Positions 1 to 6,726 of a stretch of DNA of 12,655 bases are shown piece after piece (position 1 is the stretch's first letter; the number at the start of each line of letters is the position of its first letter). The DNA lies in assembly GCA_964511185.1 (NCBI GenBank), contig CAZEDU010000141.1:1-12655 (forward strand), written 5' to 3'. Source of the DNA: CAZEDU01 sp964511185. Lineage in GTDB: Bacteria; Myxococcota; Myxococcia; Myxococcales; Myxococcaceae. The notes beneath the pieces are model-generated. The model had not been told where the DNA came from and did not search any database. It worked only from the letters and a program-made list of their open reading frames with translations. Made by a program: the position numbers and the translations under genes.

Positions 1-385
1 GGCCGACCGCGAGCTTCTCCATGTACGTGTCGGGCGCGTTGAGCAGGTCGCCCTTGCCGGCGATCGCCACCACCGAGATGGCGCCCGGGCGGCCGTACGC
101 GCACAGGTTGGTGCCCTCGAGCGGATCGAGCGCGATGTCGACCTCGGGGTCGCCGTTGGCGCGCCGCCCCACGGGCTCGCCGATGTAGAGCATCGGCGCT
201 TCGTCGCGCTCGCCCTCGCCGATGACGACCGTGCCGTTGATCTGCAGCGTGTCGAACGCGCGGCGCATCGCATCGACCGCCGCCTGATCCGACTCGTTCT
301 TGGTGCCGCGGCCCATCAGCCGCGCGCTGGCGATCGCCGCCATCTCGGTCACGCGGACCACTTCGAGCGCTAGGTTTCTGTCCAT
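1..385 (-). CDS. glpX: Fructose-1,6-bisphosphatase class II (GlpX), N-terminal part, cut by window edge
   Basis: GlpX hydrolyses fructose 1,6-bisphosphate to fructose 6-phosphate in the cytoplasm, the committed step of gluconeogenesis, and depends on divalent metal. The first 128 residues are visible, of about 320-340 usual for the family; the rest lies beyond position 1. Family motifs are clear: the acidic residue D33 in NESDQAAVDAM, the VVIGEGERDEAPML block with E57, and the metal/phosphate motif DPLEGTN with D87 and E90, matching the positions of known E. coli GlpX metal ligands. The ATG at 383-385 is preceded by a good Shine-Dalgarno AAGGAG (393-398 on the plus strand) seven bases upstream, which fixes the start. 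It lies 31 bases downstream of the thioesterase gene on the same strand, so the two are probably co-transcribed. Identity is secure; only the C-terminus is unseen. Confidence 0.95.
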   Translation of the reverse strand, partial: MDRNLALEVVRVTEMAAIASARLMGRGTKNESDQAAVDAMRRAFDTLQINGTVVIGEGERDEAPMLYIGEPVGRRANGDPEVDIALDPLEGTNLCAYGRPGAISVVAIAGKGDLLNAPDTYMEKLAVG

Positions 386-416
386 CGCGTTGCTCCTTGA
401 AGAAAGTCGTTGGGGC

Positions 417-812
417 TTAAGACTCGCCGATGATCGCCGTCATCGCGTCCGGGATGCGGCACACCCGCCCCGAGCGGTCGACGCAGGCGTGCACCGTCTT
501 GCCCAGGCACAGCGTGGTGGGATCGCCCTCTCGGGTGATCTCGTAAGAGAAGGTCAGAGTCACCCGCTTCACCTCGGACACGCGCGTGCGAATCACCAGC
601 ACGTCGTCGTAGCGCGCCGAAGCCTTGTATTGGCAGGTCGCCTCGACCACCGGGAGGAAGAGGCCGTCCTTCTCCATCTCGCGGTAGCTGCCGCCTTTGC
701 CGCGGAAGTACTCGCTTCGGGCGAACTCGAAGTACCGCAGGTAGTTCGCGTAGTACACGACACCCATTTGATCCGTGTCGCCGTAGATGACGCGTAGACG
801 GGCTTCGACCAT
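417..812 (-). CDS. YbgC-like acyl-CoA thioesterase, hotdog fold (4HBT family)
   Basis: A 131-residue single-domain hotdog protein that should hydrolyse short or medium acyl-CoA thioesters in the cytoplasm. The signature VIYGDTDQMGVVYYANYL near the N-terminus (residues 8-25) matches the 4-hydroxybenzoyl-CoA thioesterase/YbgC pattern; D14 aligns with the catalytic Asp17 of the Pseudomonas enzyme. Length is normal for YbgC (130-150). I chose the ATG at 810-812 because family homology begins within a few residues of it. An in-frame ATG at 876-878 would add 22 residues that do not look like the family and would run further into the divergent promoter region. The chosen start has no recognisable Shine-Dalgarno, so a short-leader or leaderless message is possible. 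YbgC usually sits with tol-pal genes; here it precedes glpX, so no Tol-Pal role can be inferred. The substrate is unknown. Confidence 0.85.
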   Translation of the reverse strand: MVEARLRVIYGDTDQMGVVYYANYLRYFEFARSEYFRGKGGSYREMEKDGLFLPVVEATCQYKASARYDDVLVIRTRVSEVKRVTLTFSYEITREGDPTTLCLGKTVHACVDRSGRVCRIPDAMTAIIGES

Positions 813-825
813 GAGGAAGGGCGCG

Positions 826-854
826 ACCGTACAAGAGGCCCCACGAAGGGGCAA
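826..854 (-). promoter_or_regulatory. Weak candidate promoter for the thioesterase-glpX unit
   Basis: Reading the minus strand there is TTGCCC (849-854) and TACGGT (826-831) separated by 17 bases: 4/6 and 3/6 matches to the sigma-70 consensus at ideal spacing. Transcription would begin only a few bases before the ATG at 812, which fits the lack of a Shine-Dalgarno there. The match is weak for GC-rich DNA and could be chance. Confidence 0.2.
838..852. repeat. Inverted repeat in the thioesterase/phosphatase divergent gap
   Basis: A perfect 5-bp inverted repeat, GCCCC-ACGAA-GGGGC, lies in the 100-base gap between two divergent starts. It falls in the spacer of the candidate minus-strand promoter, so it could be a protein-binding site. 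A 5-bp GC-rich palindrome is expected fairly often by chance in this DNA. Confidence 0.25.
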
Positions 855-912
855 ACGGCTCGAAACGAAGAAGTCCATTGCAGTTCACCCCGGCGGCGGC
901 GTGAATGCGGGC

Positions 913-2535
913 ATGTGGAAGCGCTGCGCGGTCCTCCTGCTGTTGGTCTCGTTTCCCGCTCTCGCCAAGCCGCCTCGGCTGACGCTCTTCATCACCGTCG
1001 ACGCGCTCGGCAGTGACGTGCTGCTGCGCAACCGGCCGCGGCTCAAAGGCGGCCTGGCGCAGATCTTGAGCCAGGGCGCCTATTTCCCCTACGCGCGCTA
1101 CGGGTACGCCGAGGCCGTGACCGCGAGCGGACACGCGACGCTGGCCACCGGCGCGAACCCTTGGCGGCACGGCATCGTCTCGAACCGCGTGGTGAACCGC
1201 AGCAGCGGAAAAGACGAAGCCATCCTCGCCGATCCAGGACACCCGCTGCTCGAGGCGCCGCCGTCGAGCGCCGACGTGTCCCCCGAGAACCTGCTCGCCG
1301 AGACGTTGTCCGACCGGCTGCGCGTCGCCACCCAGGGGCGCGGCAAGTCCGTGGCGATCGCTGGAAAGCCCCGGGCTTCGATCACCATGGCCGGCCGGCT
1401 GGGCCAGGCCTGGTGGTTCAACGAACCCGTCGGAAAGTTCGTCACCGGCACCTACTACTTGAAGGAATTCCCCGCGTGGATGAAGGCCTTCAACGACAAG
1501 AAGCTGCCGGAGAGCTACTTCCAGAAGGAGTGGGTGCTGGCCGCGCCGGCCAGGGAGTACGTCGGCGACGATGACCGTCCGTTCGAGTCCGACTGGCACG
1601 GGCTGAAGCGGACGTTCCCGCATCCGCTCACCGGCGGGCTGCCCAGCCCCGGGCCACAGTCCGCGGCGGCGTTCGCCTCGTCGCCCTACTTCAACGACGT
1701 GCTGGTGCAGCTGGCGAAGGCGGCGATCGCGGGCGAAGGGCTCGGCAAGGACGACATCCCGGACCTCCTGTCGATCGGCTTCTCAGCCATCGATCGCATC
1801 TACCACCTGTACGGCCCCTACTCTTGGGAGATGCAGGACGCGCTCATTCGCCTCGATCGTTCGCTCACCGAGCTGATCAGCGCGGCGGAGAAGGCCGCGG
1901 GTGGCCGGGCGAACTTGCTCGTGGTGCTCACCGCGGATCATGGAGGCGCGGCGATCCCCGAAGAGTGGGCCGCGATGGGCCTGCCCTCCGCGCGCGTCCA
2001 CCCCAACCTCTTCGTCCAAGGCCTCACCAAGGAGCTCGCCGCCAAGTTCGGAGGCGCCAACGACCTCGTGCTCGGCATCGAGGAGTGCGACGTCTACCTG
2101 AACAACAAGGTGCTGACGGACAAGAAGATCGACGCGCCGGCCGTTCGACGCGCGGCGGTGCAGTGGCTGCAGCGGCAACCGCAGGTCGCGTACGCGGTGT
2201 CGCGCGACGAGATCAATGGTCTCGACACGTCCGCCGGGTTGCTCCGCGCCTTGCGGCTCGGGTTTCACCCCGACCGAAGCGGCGACGTCTTGTTCCTGCT
2301 CAAGCCTTTTCAGGTGCAAACCGAGGAGGCCACCGGCACCAACCACGGCACGCCCTACTCGTACGATGCGCAGGTGCCGGTCGTGTTCATGGGCAAGGGC
2401 GTGAAGCCCGGCACCTACCGCAGCGAGATCGACCCGGTGGACGTGGCGCCGACCGCGGCGGCGGTGCTGGAGATCGGCAGCCCGGCGTCGGCGGAAGGCA
2501 AGGTCCGCAGCGAGGCGCTGGGAGCGGCGCCTTAA
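913..2535 (+). CDS. Secreted PafA-type alkaline phosphatase (type I phosphodiesterase/nucleotide pyrophosphatase superfamily)
   Basis: A 540-residue exported phosphomonoesterase, probably periplasmic or surface-located, that would release phosphate from organic phosphate esters. The N-terminus MWKRCAVLLLLVSFPALA is a Sec signal peptide with likely cleavage after ALA (residue 18). All elements of the two-zinc active site are present: D30 (FITVDAL), Thr nucleophile T70 in TASGHATLATG, D294 and H298 (DRIYH), D342-H343 (TADHGG) and H478 (GTNHGTPYSYD). N91 plus the K152-x-R154 motif match the substrate-binding Asn and Lys-x-Arg that distinguish PafA phosphomonoesterases from phosphodiesterases of the superfamily. 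I chose the ATG at 913 because the signal peptide starts there; the frame is open back to 787 but that extension has no export signal at its front. The gene converges on nadC across 23 bases holding a palindrome. The family is well supported; the substrate preference is inferred. Confidence 0.88.
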   Translation: MWKRCAVLLLLVSFPALAKPPRLTLFITVDALGSDVLLRNRPRLKGGLAQILSQGAYFPYARYGYAEAVTASGHATLATGANPWRHGIVSNRVVNRSSGKDEAILADPGHPLLEAPPSSADVSPENLLAETLSDRLRVATQGRGKSVAIAGKPRASITMAGRLGQAWWFNEPVGKFVTGTYYLKEFPAWMKAFNDKKLPESYFQKEWVLAAPAREYVGDDDRPFESDWHGLKRTFPHPLTGGLPSPGPQSAAAFASSPYFNDVLVQLAKAAIAGEGLGKDDIPDLLSIGFSAIDRIYHLYGPYSWEMQDALIRLDRSLTELISAAEKAAGGRANLLVVLTADHGGAAIPEEWAAMGLPSARVHPNLFVQGLTKELAAKFGGANDLVLGIEECDVYLNNKVLTDKKIDAPAVRRAAVQWLQRQPQVAYAVSRDEINGLDTSAGLLRALRLGFHPDRSGDVLFLLKPFQVQTEEATGTNHGTPYSYDAQVPVVFMGKGVKPGTYRSEIDPVDVAPTAAAVLEIGSPASAEGKVRSEALGAAP

Positions 2536-2542
2536 AGAACCG

Positions 2543-2557
2543 AGGGGACTGTCCCCT
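2543..2557. repeat. GGGGAC-N-GTCCCC palindrome between convergent genes (single copy)
   Basis: The 15-bp palindrome A-GGGGAC-T-GTCCCC-T lies in the 23-base gap between the phosphatase stop (2535) and the nadC stop (2559). The same core occurs twice at 12281-12309 in another convergent gap. It could work as a compact bidirectional hairpin terminator, without a U-tract, or be one copy of a dispersed short palindromic repeat. Repetition within the window is seen directly; the function is inferred. Confidence 0.65.
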
Positions 2558-2558
2558 T

Positions 2559-3410
2559 CTATTGGGTGGAGATCTCCAGCGACAGGTCCATCGCGCGCGC
2601 GGAGTGCGTGAGCGCGCCCATGGAGACGAAGTCCACGCCGAGCTTGGCGAGCTTCGGCAGGCGCTCGAGCGTCACCCCGCCTGAGACCTCGAGCTGCACG
2701 CGCCCCGCGGCCAGCTTCACCGCCTCGCGGATCATCTCGTCGTCCATGTTGTCGAGCAGCACCACGTCGGCCCCCTCGGCGACGGCCTCTTGGAGCTGCG
2801 CGAGGTCGGTGACCTCGATCTCGATCTTCACCAGCCGGGGCGCCTTCGCCTTCGCGCGCCGGAGCGCTTCGGCGATCGATCCGCCCACCGCCGCGATGTG
2901 GTTGTCCTTGATGAGCACGCCATCGAACAGCCCGAACCGATGGTTGAGCGCGCCGCCGTCCCGCACCGCGCGCTTGGCCAGCCCGCGCATGCCGGGCGCG
3001 GTCTTGCGCGTGTCGAGGATCTTGAGCCCGCTGCCCGCCACCCGCGCCGCGGCCTCGGCGGCCATCGTCGCGATGCCGCTCGTGCGCTGAACGATGTTCA
3101 GCGCGGGCCGCTCCGCGATGAGCAGCGACCGCAGCGCGCCGCGCACCCGCGCGACCACCGTTCCCGGCGCGACCTGCTCCCCGTCGCGCTGGAGCAGCTC
3201 GACCTGGACCTGGCGATCGAACCGCTCGAACACGCGCCCGAACACCGCCAACCCCGAAAGCACCATCGGCTCTTTTGCGAGCAACACACCCTCGCCCATC
3301 GCATCGGGCGCGATGAGCGCGTCGGTGGTGACGTCGCCGGCCGCGCCGAGGTCTTCCTCGAACGCGAGATCGATCAACCGATCGACGAACGGATCAGACG
3401 GGCTCGGCAC
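2559..3410 (-). CDS. nadC: Nicotinate-nucleotide pyrophosphorylase (quinolinate phosphoribosyltransferase)
   Basis: NadC converts quinolinate and phosphoribosyl pyrophosphate to nicotinate mononucleotide, CO2 and pyrophosphate in de novo NAD synthesis. The 283-residue length is typical. Conserved blocks appear in order: ERPALNIVQRTSGIAT (residues 100-115), DTRKTAPGMR (133-142), NHR (156-158), LIKDNH (166-171), EIEV (197-200), LLDNM (218-222) and SGG (243-245), covering the phosphate- and quinolinate-binding Arg, His and Lys residues. The start is a GTG directly abutting the TAA stop of valS with no intervening base, and no strong Shine-Dalgarno precedes it, so translational coupling to valS is likely. 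nadC often sits with nadA/nadB; neither is visible here. It is the last gene of the minus-strand run. Confidence 0.95.
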   Translation of the reverse strand: MPSPSDPFVDRLIDLAFEEDLGAAGDVTTDALIAPDAMGEGVLLAKEPMVLSGLAVFGRVFERFDRQVQVELLQRDGEQVAPGTVVARVRGALRSLLIAERPALNIVQRTSGIATMAAEAAARVAGSGLKILDTRKTAPGMRGLAKRAVRDGGALNHRFGLFDGVLIKDNHIAAVGGSIAEALRRAKAKAPRLVKIEIEVTDLAQLQEAVAEGADVVLLDNMDDEMIREAVKLAAGRVQLEVSGGVTLERLPKLAKLGVDFVSMGALTHSARAMDLSLEISTQ

Positions 3411-6400
3411 TTACCGGCGGCCCCGCGCTTTCGCGGCCTTCTTCGTCCGCTTCGCCTTGCCCTTCGCCTTCACCTTGGGCTTCGCCTTGCCCTTCGCCTT
3501 CTTCGCGCTCTTGGCGCCCTTCGCCTTGCGCGCCGGCTTCGCCTTCTTCGGAGCGGGCTTCTTCCGCGCCGCGGCCTTCTTGGGCTTGGCGCTCTTCTTG
3601 GCGGGGGCCTTCTTCGCGGCGGGCTTCTTGCCGCTGCCCGCCGCGTTGAACTCACGAACCGCGTCGTCGACCAGGCCCATGCTCATGTAGGCCACGCCCA
3701 GGTCGCGGTGGTCGGTCGCGGACAGCCCCTTCTTCGTTCCGTCGCGGAGCTTGTCGAGGGCGTCCTTCACCTGCGGGTCGGCCTCGGGCGGCGGCGGCAC
3801 GGCATCGAGCGCGTCCTTCAGCTCGCCGCTCAAGTCGACGTCGCCGCCGCGGGGCGGCGCGATCCGCACCTCGGCCGTCTCGGGGTTCGTCACGATGCTG
3901 CTCACCTGCGGGCTGCCATGATTCGAACCATTGTTCTTCGGGTCCGACATTTCGGTCTCCGGGGCAAGACGTTCCAAGTTCTCGTTCAGCTTCATGATGC
4001 GCGCCTTGAGCTCTTCCACCCGCGCGCGATCCTTCTCGACCACTTCGGCAGGCGCCCGCTCGACGAAGCTCGGGTTCGACAGCTTCCGTTCCACGTTCGC
4101 CAAGTCGGCCTGCGCCTTCGACAGCTCCTTCGTCAGCCGGGCCCGCTCCTCCTCGAGGTCGATGAGGCCGGCCAGCGGCACGAAGATCTCCATCGTCGGC
4201 GCCACGAACGCCGCGGCCTGCGCCGGCTTTCGGCCCGGCGGCCCAATGTGCACGGCCTTCAGGCCGGCGAGCGGCATCACGTAGCCGCGCCACTTCTCGA
4301 GCGTCTGCCGCGTCTCCACGCTCTGCGCCTGAATGTGCGCCTCGACGCGGGTCGCGGGCGGCAGGTTGCTCTCGCCCCGAATGTTCCTCAGGCCTTCGAT
4401 GGCGGCGATCACCGGCCCCATCTCGACCTCCGCCTCGGAGTCGCGCAGGCGCGGGTCCGCCTCGGGGTACGGCGCGATCATGATCGACGCCGTCTGCCGC
4501 TCCATCGGCAGCTTCTGCCAAATCTCCTCGGTGATGAACGGCATGAACGGGTGCAGGAGCCGCAGGATGTGGTCGAGGCAGAACACCAGCACCGCGCGCG
4601 TGGACGCCTTGGCCTCTTCGTCGTCGCCGTAGAGCGAGCTCTTCGACAGCTCGATGTACCAGTCGCAGAACTCGCCCCAGAGGAACTGGTAGAGGGTCGA
4701 CGCCGCGTCGGAGAACAAGAACGCGTTCAGGGCGTCTTGGGTGCCGCGGATCGCCTTGTGGAGCCGGGCCAGAATCCACCGATCCGCGAGCGAGAGCTTC
4801 CGGTCCTTGATGAACGACCCGTCGGCGCGGAAGTCGCCCATGTTCATCAGGGCGAAGCGCGCCGCGTTCCACAGCTTGTTGCTGAACGCCTTGTAGCCGC
4901 CGACGCGATCGAGCGAGAGCTTGATGTCGCGCCCCTGCTGCGTGAGCGACGCCAGCGTGAACCGCAGCGCGTCGGCGCCGAACGCCGGCATCCCTTGCGG
5001 GAACTTGTTGCGCAGGTTGGGCGCCAGCTCTTTCGCGGGGGCGCCGCGCACCACGTCCAAGGGGTCGATCACGTTGCCCTTGGTCTTCGACATCTTCTCG
5101 CCCTTCTCGTCGCGCACCATCGCGTGCAGGTACACGGTGCGGAAGGGCACATCGTCCATGAAGTGGATGCCCATCATCATCATGCGGGCGACCCAGAAGA
5201 AGATGATGTCGTGGCCGGTCTCCATGACCGACGTCGGGTAGAAGGTCTTGAGCTCCGCCGTCTGCTCGGGCCAGCCGAGCGTCGAGAACGGCCACAGGCC
5301 CGACGAGAACCAGGTGTCGAGCACGTCAGGGTCTTGCTCCAGCTCGCCGCCGCCGCGCTGGGGGCACGACGCGGGCTGCTCGCGCGCCACGATCGGCTCG
5401 GCCTTCGAGCGGTCGAGCCCGCCGGTCGCCTCCTTCGGCGTGCACGACCGGCAGTAGTACGCGGGGATCTGATGCCCCCACCACAGCTGGCGGCTGATGC
5501 ACCAGTCGTGGATGTTGCGCATCCAGGCGAAGAAGGTCTGCGTCCACGTCTCGGGCACGAACTTGGTCTTGCCCTGCTCCACCGCGGCGATCGCGTCCTT
5601 CGCGAGCGGCTCGATCTTCACGAACCACTGCGGCGAGAGCCTCGGCTCCACCACCGTCGCGCAGCGCTGGCAGGTGCCCACCGAGAGCTTGTGCGGCTCT
5701 TCTTTCTCCAAAAGGCCGCGCGCGGTCAGGTCCTCCAACACGCGCGTCCGCGCCTCGTAGCGGTCGATGCCGGCGTAAGGCCCGGCCTCGGCGTTCGTCT
5801 TCGCGCTCTCGTCGAAGATCGAGATCATCGGCAGCCGGTGCCGCAGGCCCGTCTGGTAGTCGTTGAAGTCGTGCGCCGGGGTCACCTTCACCACGCCGGT
5901 GCCGAACTCCATGTTCACCAGCTCGGCGTCCGCGACGATCGGAATCTCGCGATCGACCAGCGGCAGCACCACCGTGCCGCCCGCCAGCCCCGCGTAGCGC
6001 GGATCATCAGGGTGAATCGCCACCGCGGTGTCGCCCAGCATCGTCTCGGGCCGCGTGGTCGCCACGACGAGCGTGCGCTCCGACCCCTTCACCGGGTAGC
6101 GGATGTGCCAGAGCGAGCCGTCCTTCTCTTCGTGCTCGACCTCGAGGTCCGACAGCGCCGTGCGGCACGACGGGCACCAGTTGATCAGCTTCTGCGCCCG
6201 GTAGATGAGCCCTTCCTCGAAGAGCCGGACGAACACCTCGCGCACCGCGGCCGACAGGCCCGCATCGAGCGTGAACCGCTCGCGGCTCCAGTCGAGCGAA
6301 GCGCCGAGCACCTTGTGCTGCTCGCCGATGCGCGCGCCGTACTTGTCCTTCCACTGCCAGACGCGCTTCAAGAACTCGGCGCGCCCCAGGTCGTGCCGCG

Positions 6401-6716
6401 ACTTGCCTTCGGTCTTCTTGAGCTCGCGCTCGACGACCATCTGCGTGGCGATGCCGGCGTGGTCCGTGCCGGGCAGCCACAGGCAGTTGAAGCCGCTCAT
6501 GCGCTTCCAGCGAATGAGAATGTCCTGCAGCGTGGCCGTCAGCGCGTGCCCCAGGTGCAAGGACCCGGTCACGTTCGGCGGCGGGAGGACGATGCAGAAC
6601 GGCGGCTTGTCCGAGGTCGCCTCGGCCCGGAAGTAACCGCGCTCCATCCAAACGGGATACCAGCGACCCTCGACCTCGGTCGGGTCGTACGCCTTCGTCG
6701 GTTCTGTTTCGCTCAC
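3411..6716 (-). CDS. valS: Valyl-tRNA synthetase with a C-terminal TPR-like and Lys/Ala-rich extension
   Basis: ValS charges tRNA-Val and hydrolyses mischarged Thr-tRNA. Residues 1-922 form a complete class I synthetase: HLGH at 54-57, the editing-domain signature TTRPETMLGD around 218, WCPSC and CQRC zinc-knuckle cysteines, DVLDTWFSSGLWPFS, the KMSKT variant of KMSKS at 541-545, the anticodon-binding domain, and the C-terminal coiled coil at about 850-918. Ordinary bacterial ValS ends here, at 870-950 residues. This frame continues without a stop through residues 923-1101: a polar linker, one TPR-like segment (about 1001-1027, DLGVAYMSMGLVDDAVREF), then a 72-residue Lys/Ala/Pro tail (1030-1101). 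Translation starts at GTG (6714-6716) with AGGG overlapping the stop of the upstream response regulator gene 10 bases away. A second knuckle reads C422-C425-C451-R454, lacking its fourth Cys. Whether the extension is fused or made separately from the ATG at 3950 is unresolved. Confidence 0.95.
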   Translation of the reverse strand: MSETEPTKAYDPTEVEGRWYPVWMERGYFRAEATSDKPPFCIVLPPPNVTGSLHLGHALTATLQDILIRWKRMSGFNCLWLPGTDHAGIATQMVVERELKKTEGKSRHDLGRAEFLKRVWQWKDKYGARIGEQHKVLGASLDWSRERFTLDAGLSAAVREVFVRLFEEGLIYRAQKLINWCPSCRTALSDLEVEHEEKDGSLWHIRYPVKGSERTLVVATTRPETMLGDTAVAIHPDDPRYAGLAGGTVVLPLVDREIPIVADAELVNMEFGTGVVKVTPAHDFNDYQTGLRHRLPMISIFDESAKTNAEAGPYAGIDRYEARTRVLEDLTARGLLEKEEPHKLSVGTCQRCATVVEPRLSPQWFVKIEPLAKDAIAAVEQGKTKFVPETWTQTFFAWMRNIHDWCISRQLWWGHQIPAYYCRSCTPKEATGGLDRSKAEPIVAREQPASCPQRGGGELEQDPDVLDTWFSSGLWPFSTLGWPEQTAELKTFYPTSVMETGHDIIFFWVARMMMMGIHFMDDVPFRTVYLHAMVRDEKGEKMSKTKGNVIDPLDVVRGAPAKELAPNLRNKFPQGMPAFGADALRFTLASLTQQGRDIKLSLDRVGGYKAFSNKLWNAARFALMNMGDFRADGSFIKDRKLSLADRWILARLHKAIRGTQDALNAFLFSDAASTLYQFLWGEFCDWYIELSKSSLYGDDEEAKASTRAVLVFCLDHILRLLHPFMPFITEEIWQKLPMERQTASIMIAPYPEADPRLRDSEAEVEMGPVIAAIEGLRNIRGESNLPPATRVEAHIQAQSVETRQTLEKWRGYVMPLAGLKAVHIGPPGRKPAQAAAFVAPTMEIFVPLAGLIDLEEERARLTKELSKAQADLANVERKLSNPSFVERAPAEVVEKDRARVEELKARIMKLNENLERLAPETEMSDPKNNGSNHGSPQVSSIVTNPETAEVRIAPPRGGDVDLSGELKDALDAVPPPPEADPQVKDALDKLRDGTKKGLSATDHRDLGVAYMSMGLVDDAVREFNAAGSGKKPAAKKAPAKKSAKPKKAAARKKPAPKKAKPARKAKGAKSAKKAKGKAKPKVKAKGKAKRTKKAAKARGRR
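3414..3629 (-). repeat. Low-complexity coding tract: Lys/Ala/Pro tail of the ValS extension
   Basis: The last 72 codons before the valS stop encode almost only Lys, Ala, Pro, Arg and Gly in irregular KKAP-, AKPKK- and KAKGKAK-like units. The tail resembles those of histone H1 or AlgP, which bind nucleic acid through charge. It probably binds DNA, RNA or ribosomes. The repetitive GC-rich DNA is prone to slippage and length variation. Confidence 0.8.
3950..3960 (-). promoter_or_regulatory. Internal Shine-Dalgarno and ATG within valS at the domain junction
   Basis: On the minus strand GGAG (3957-3960) is followed by six bases and then ATG (3948-3950), exactly where ordinary ValS homology ends. 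Initiation here would give a separate 179-residue protein starting MSDPKNNGSNHG and carrying the TPR-like segment and basic tail. The codon just before the ATG is GAA, one substitution from TAA, so an ancestral two-gene arrangement is easy to imagine. The site is seen in the sequence; its use is inferred. Confidence 0.45.
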
Positions 6717-6726
6717 GGGTTTCGCC

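Noticed and set aside
787..912. Longer start for the phosphatase
   Set aside because: It would add 42 residues ahead of a well-formed signal peptide and overlap the thioesterase start.
370..1623. Minus-strand open frame spanning the thioesterase and the start of the phosphatase
   Set aside because: It overlaps two well-supported genes in other frames, has no recognisable domain, and crosses the divergent promoter region.
3414..3640. Separate DNA-binding gene in the Lys/Ala-rich region
   Set aside because: There is no ATG or GTG with a ribosome site close to the tail itself. The only credible internal start is further upstream at 3950, reported as a finding.
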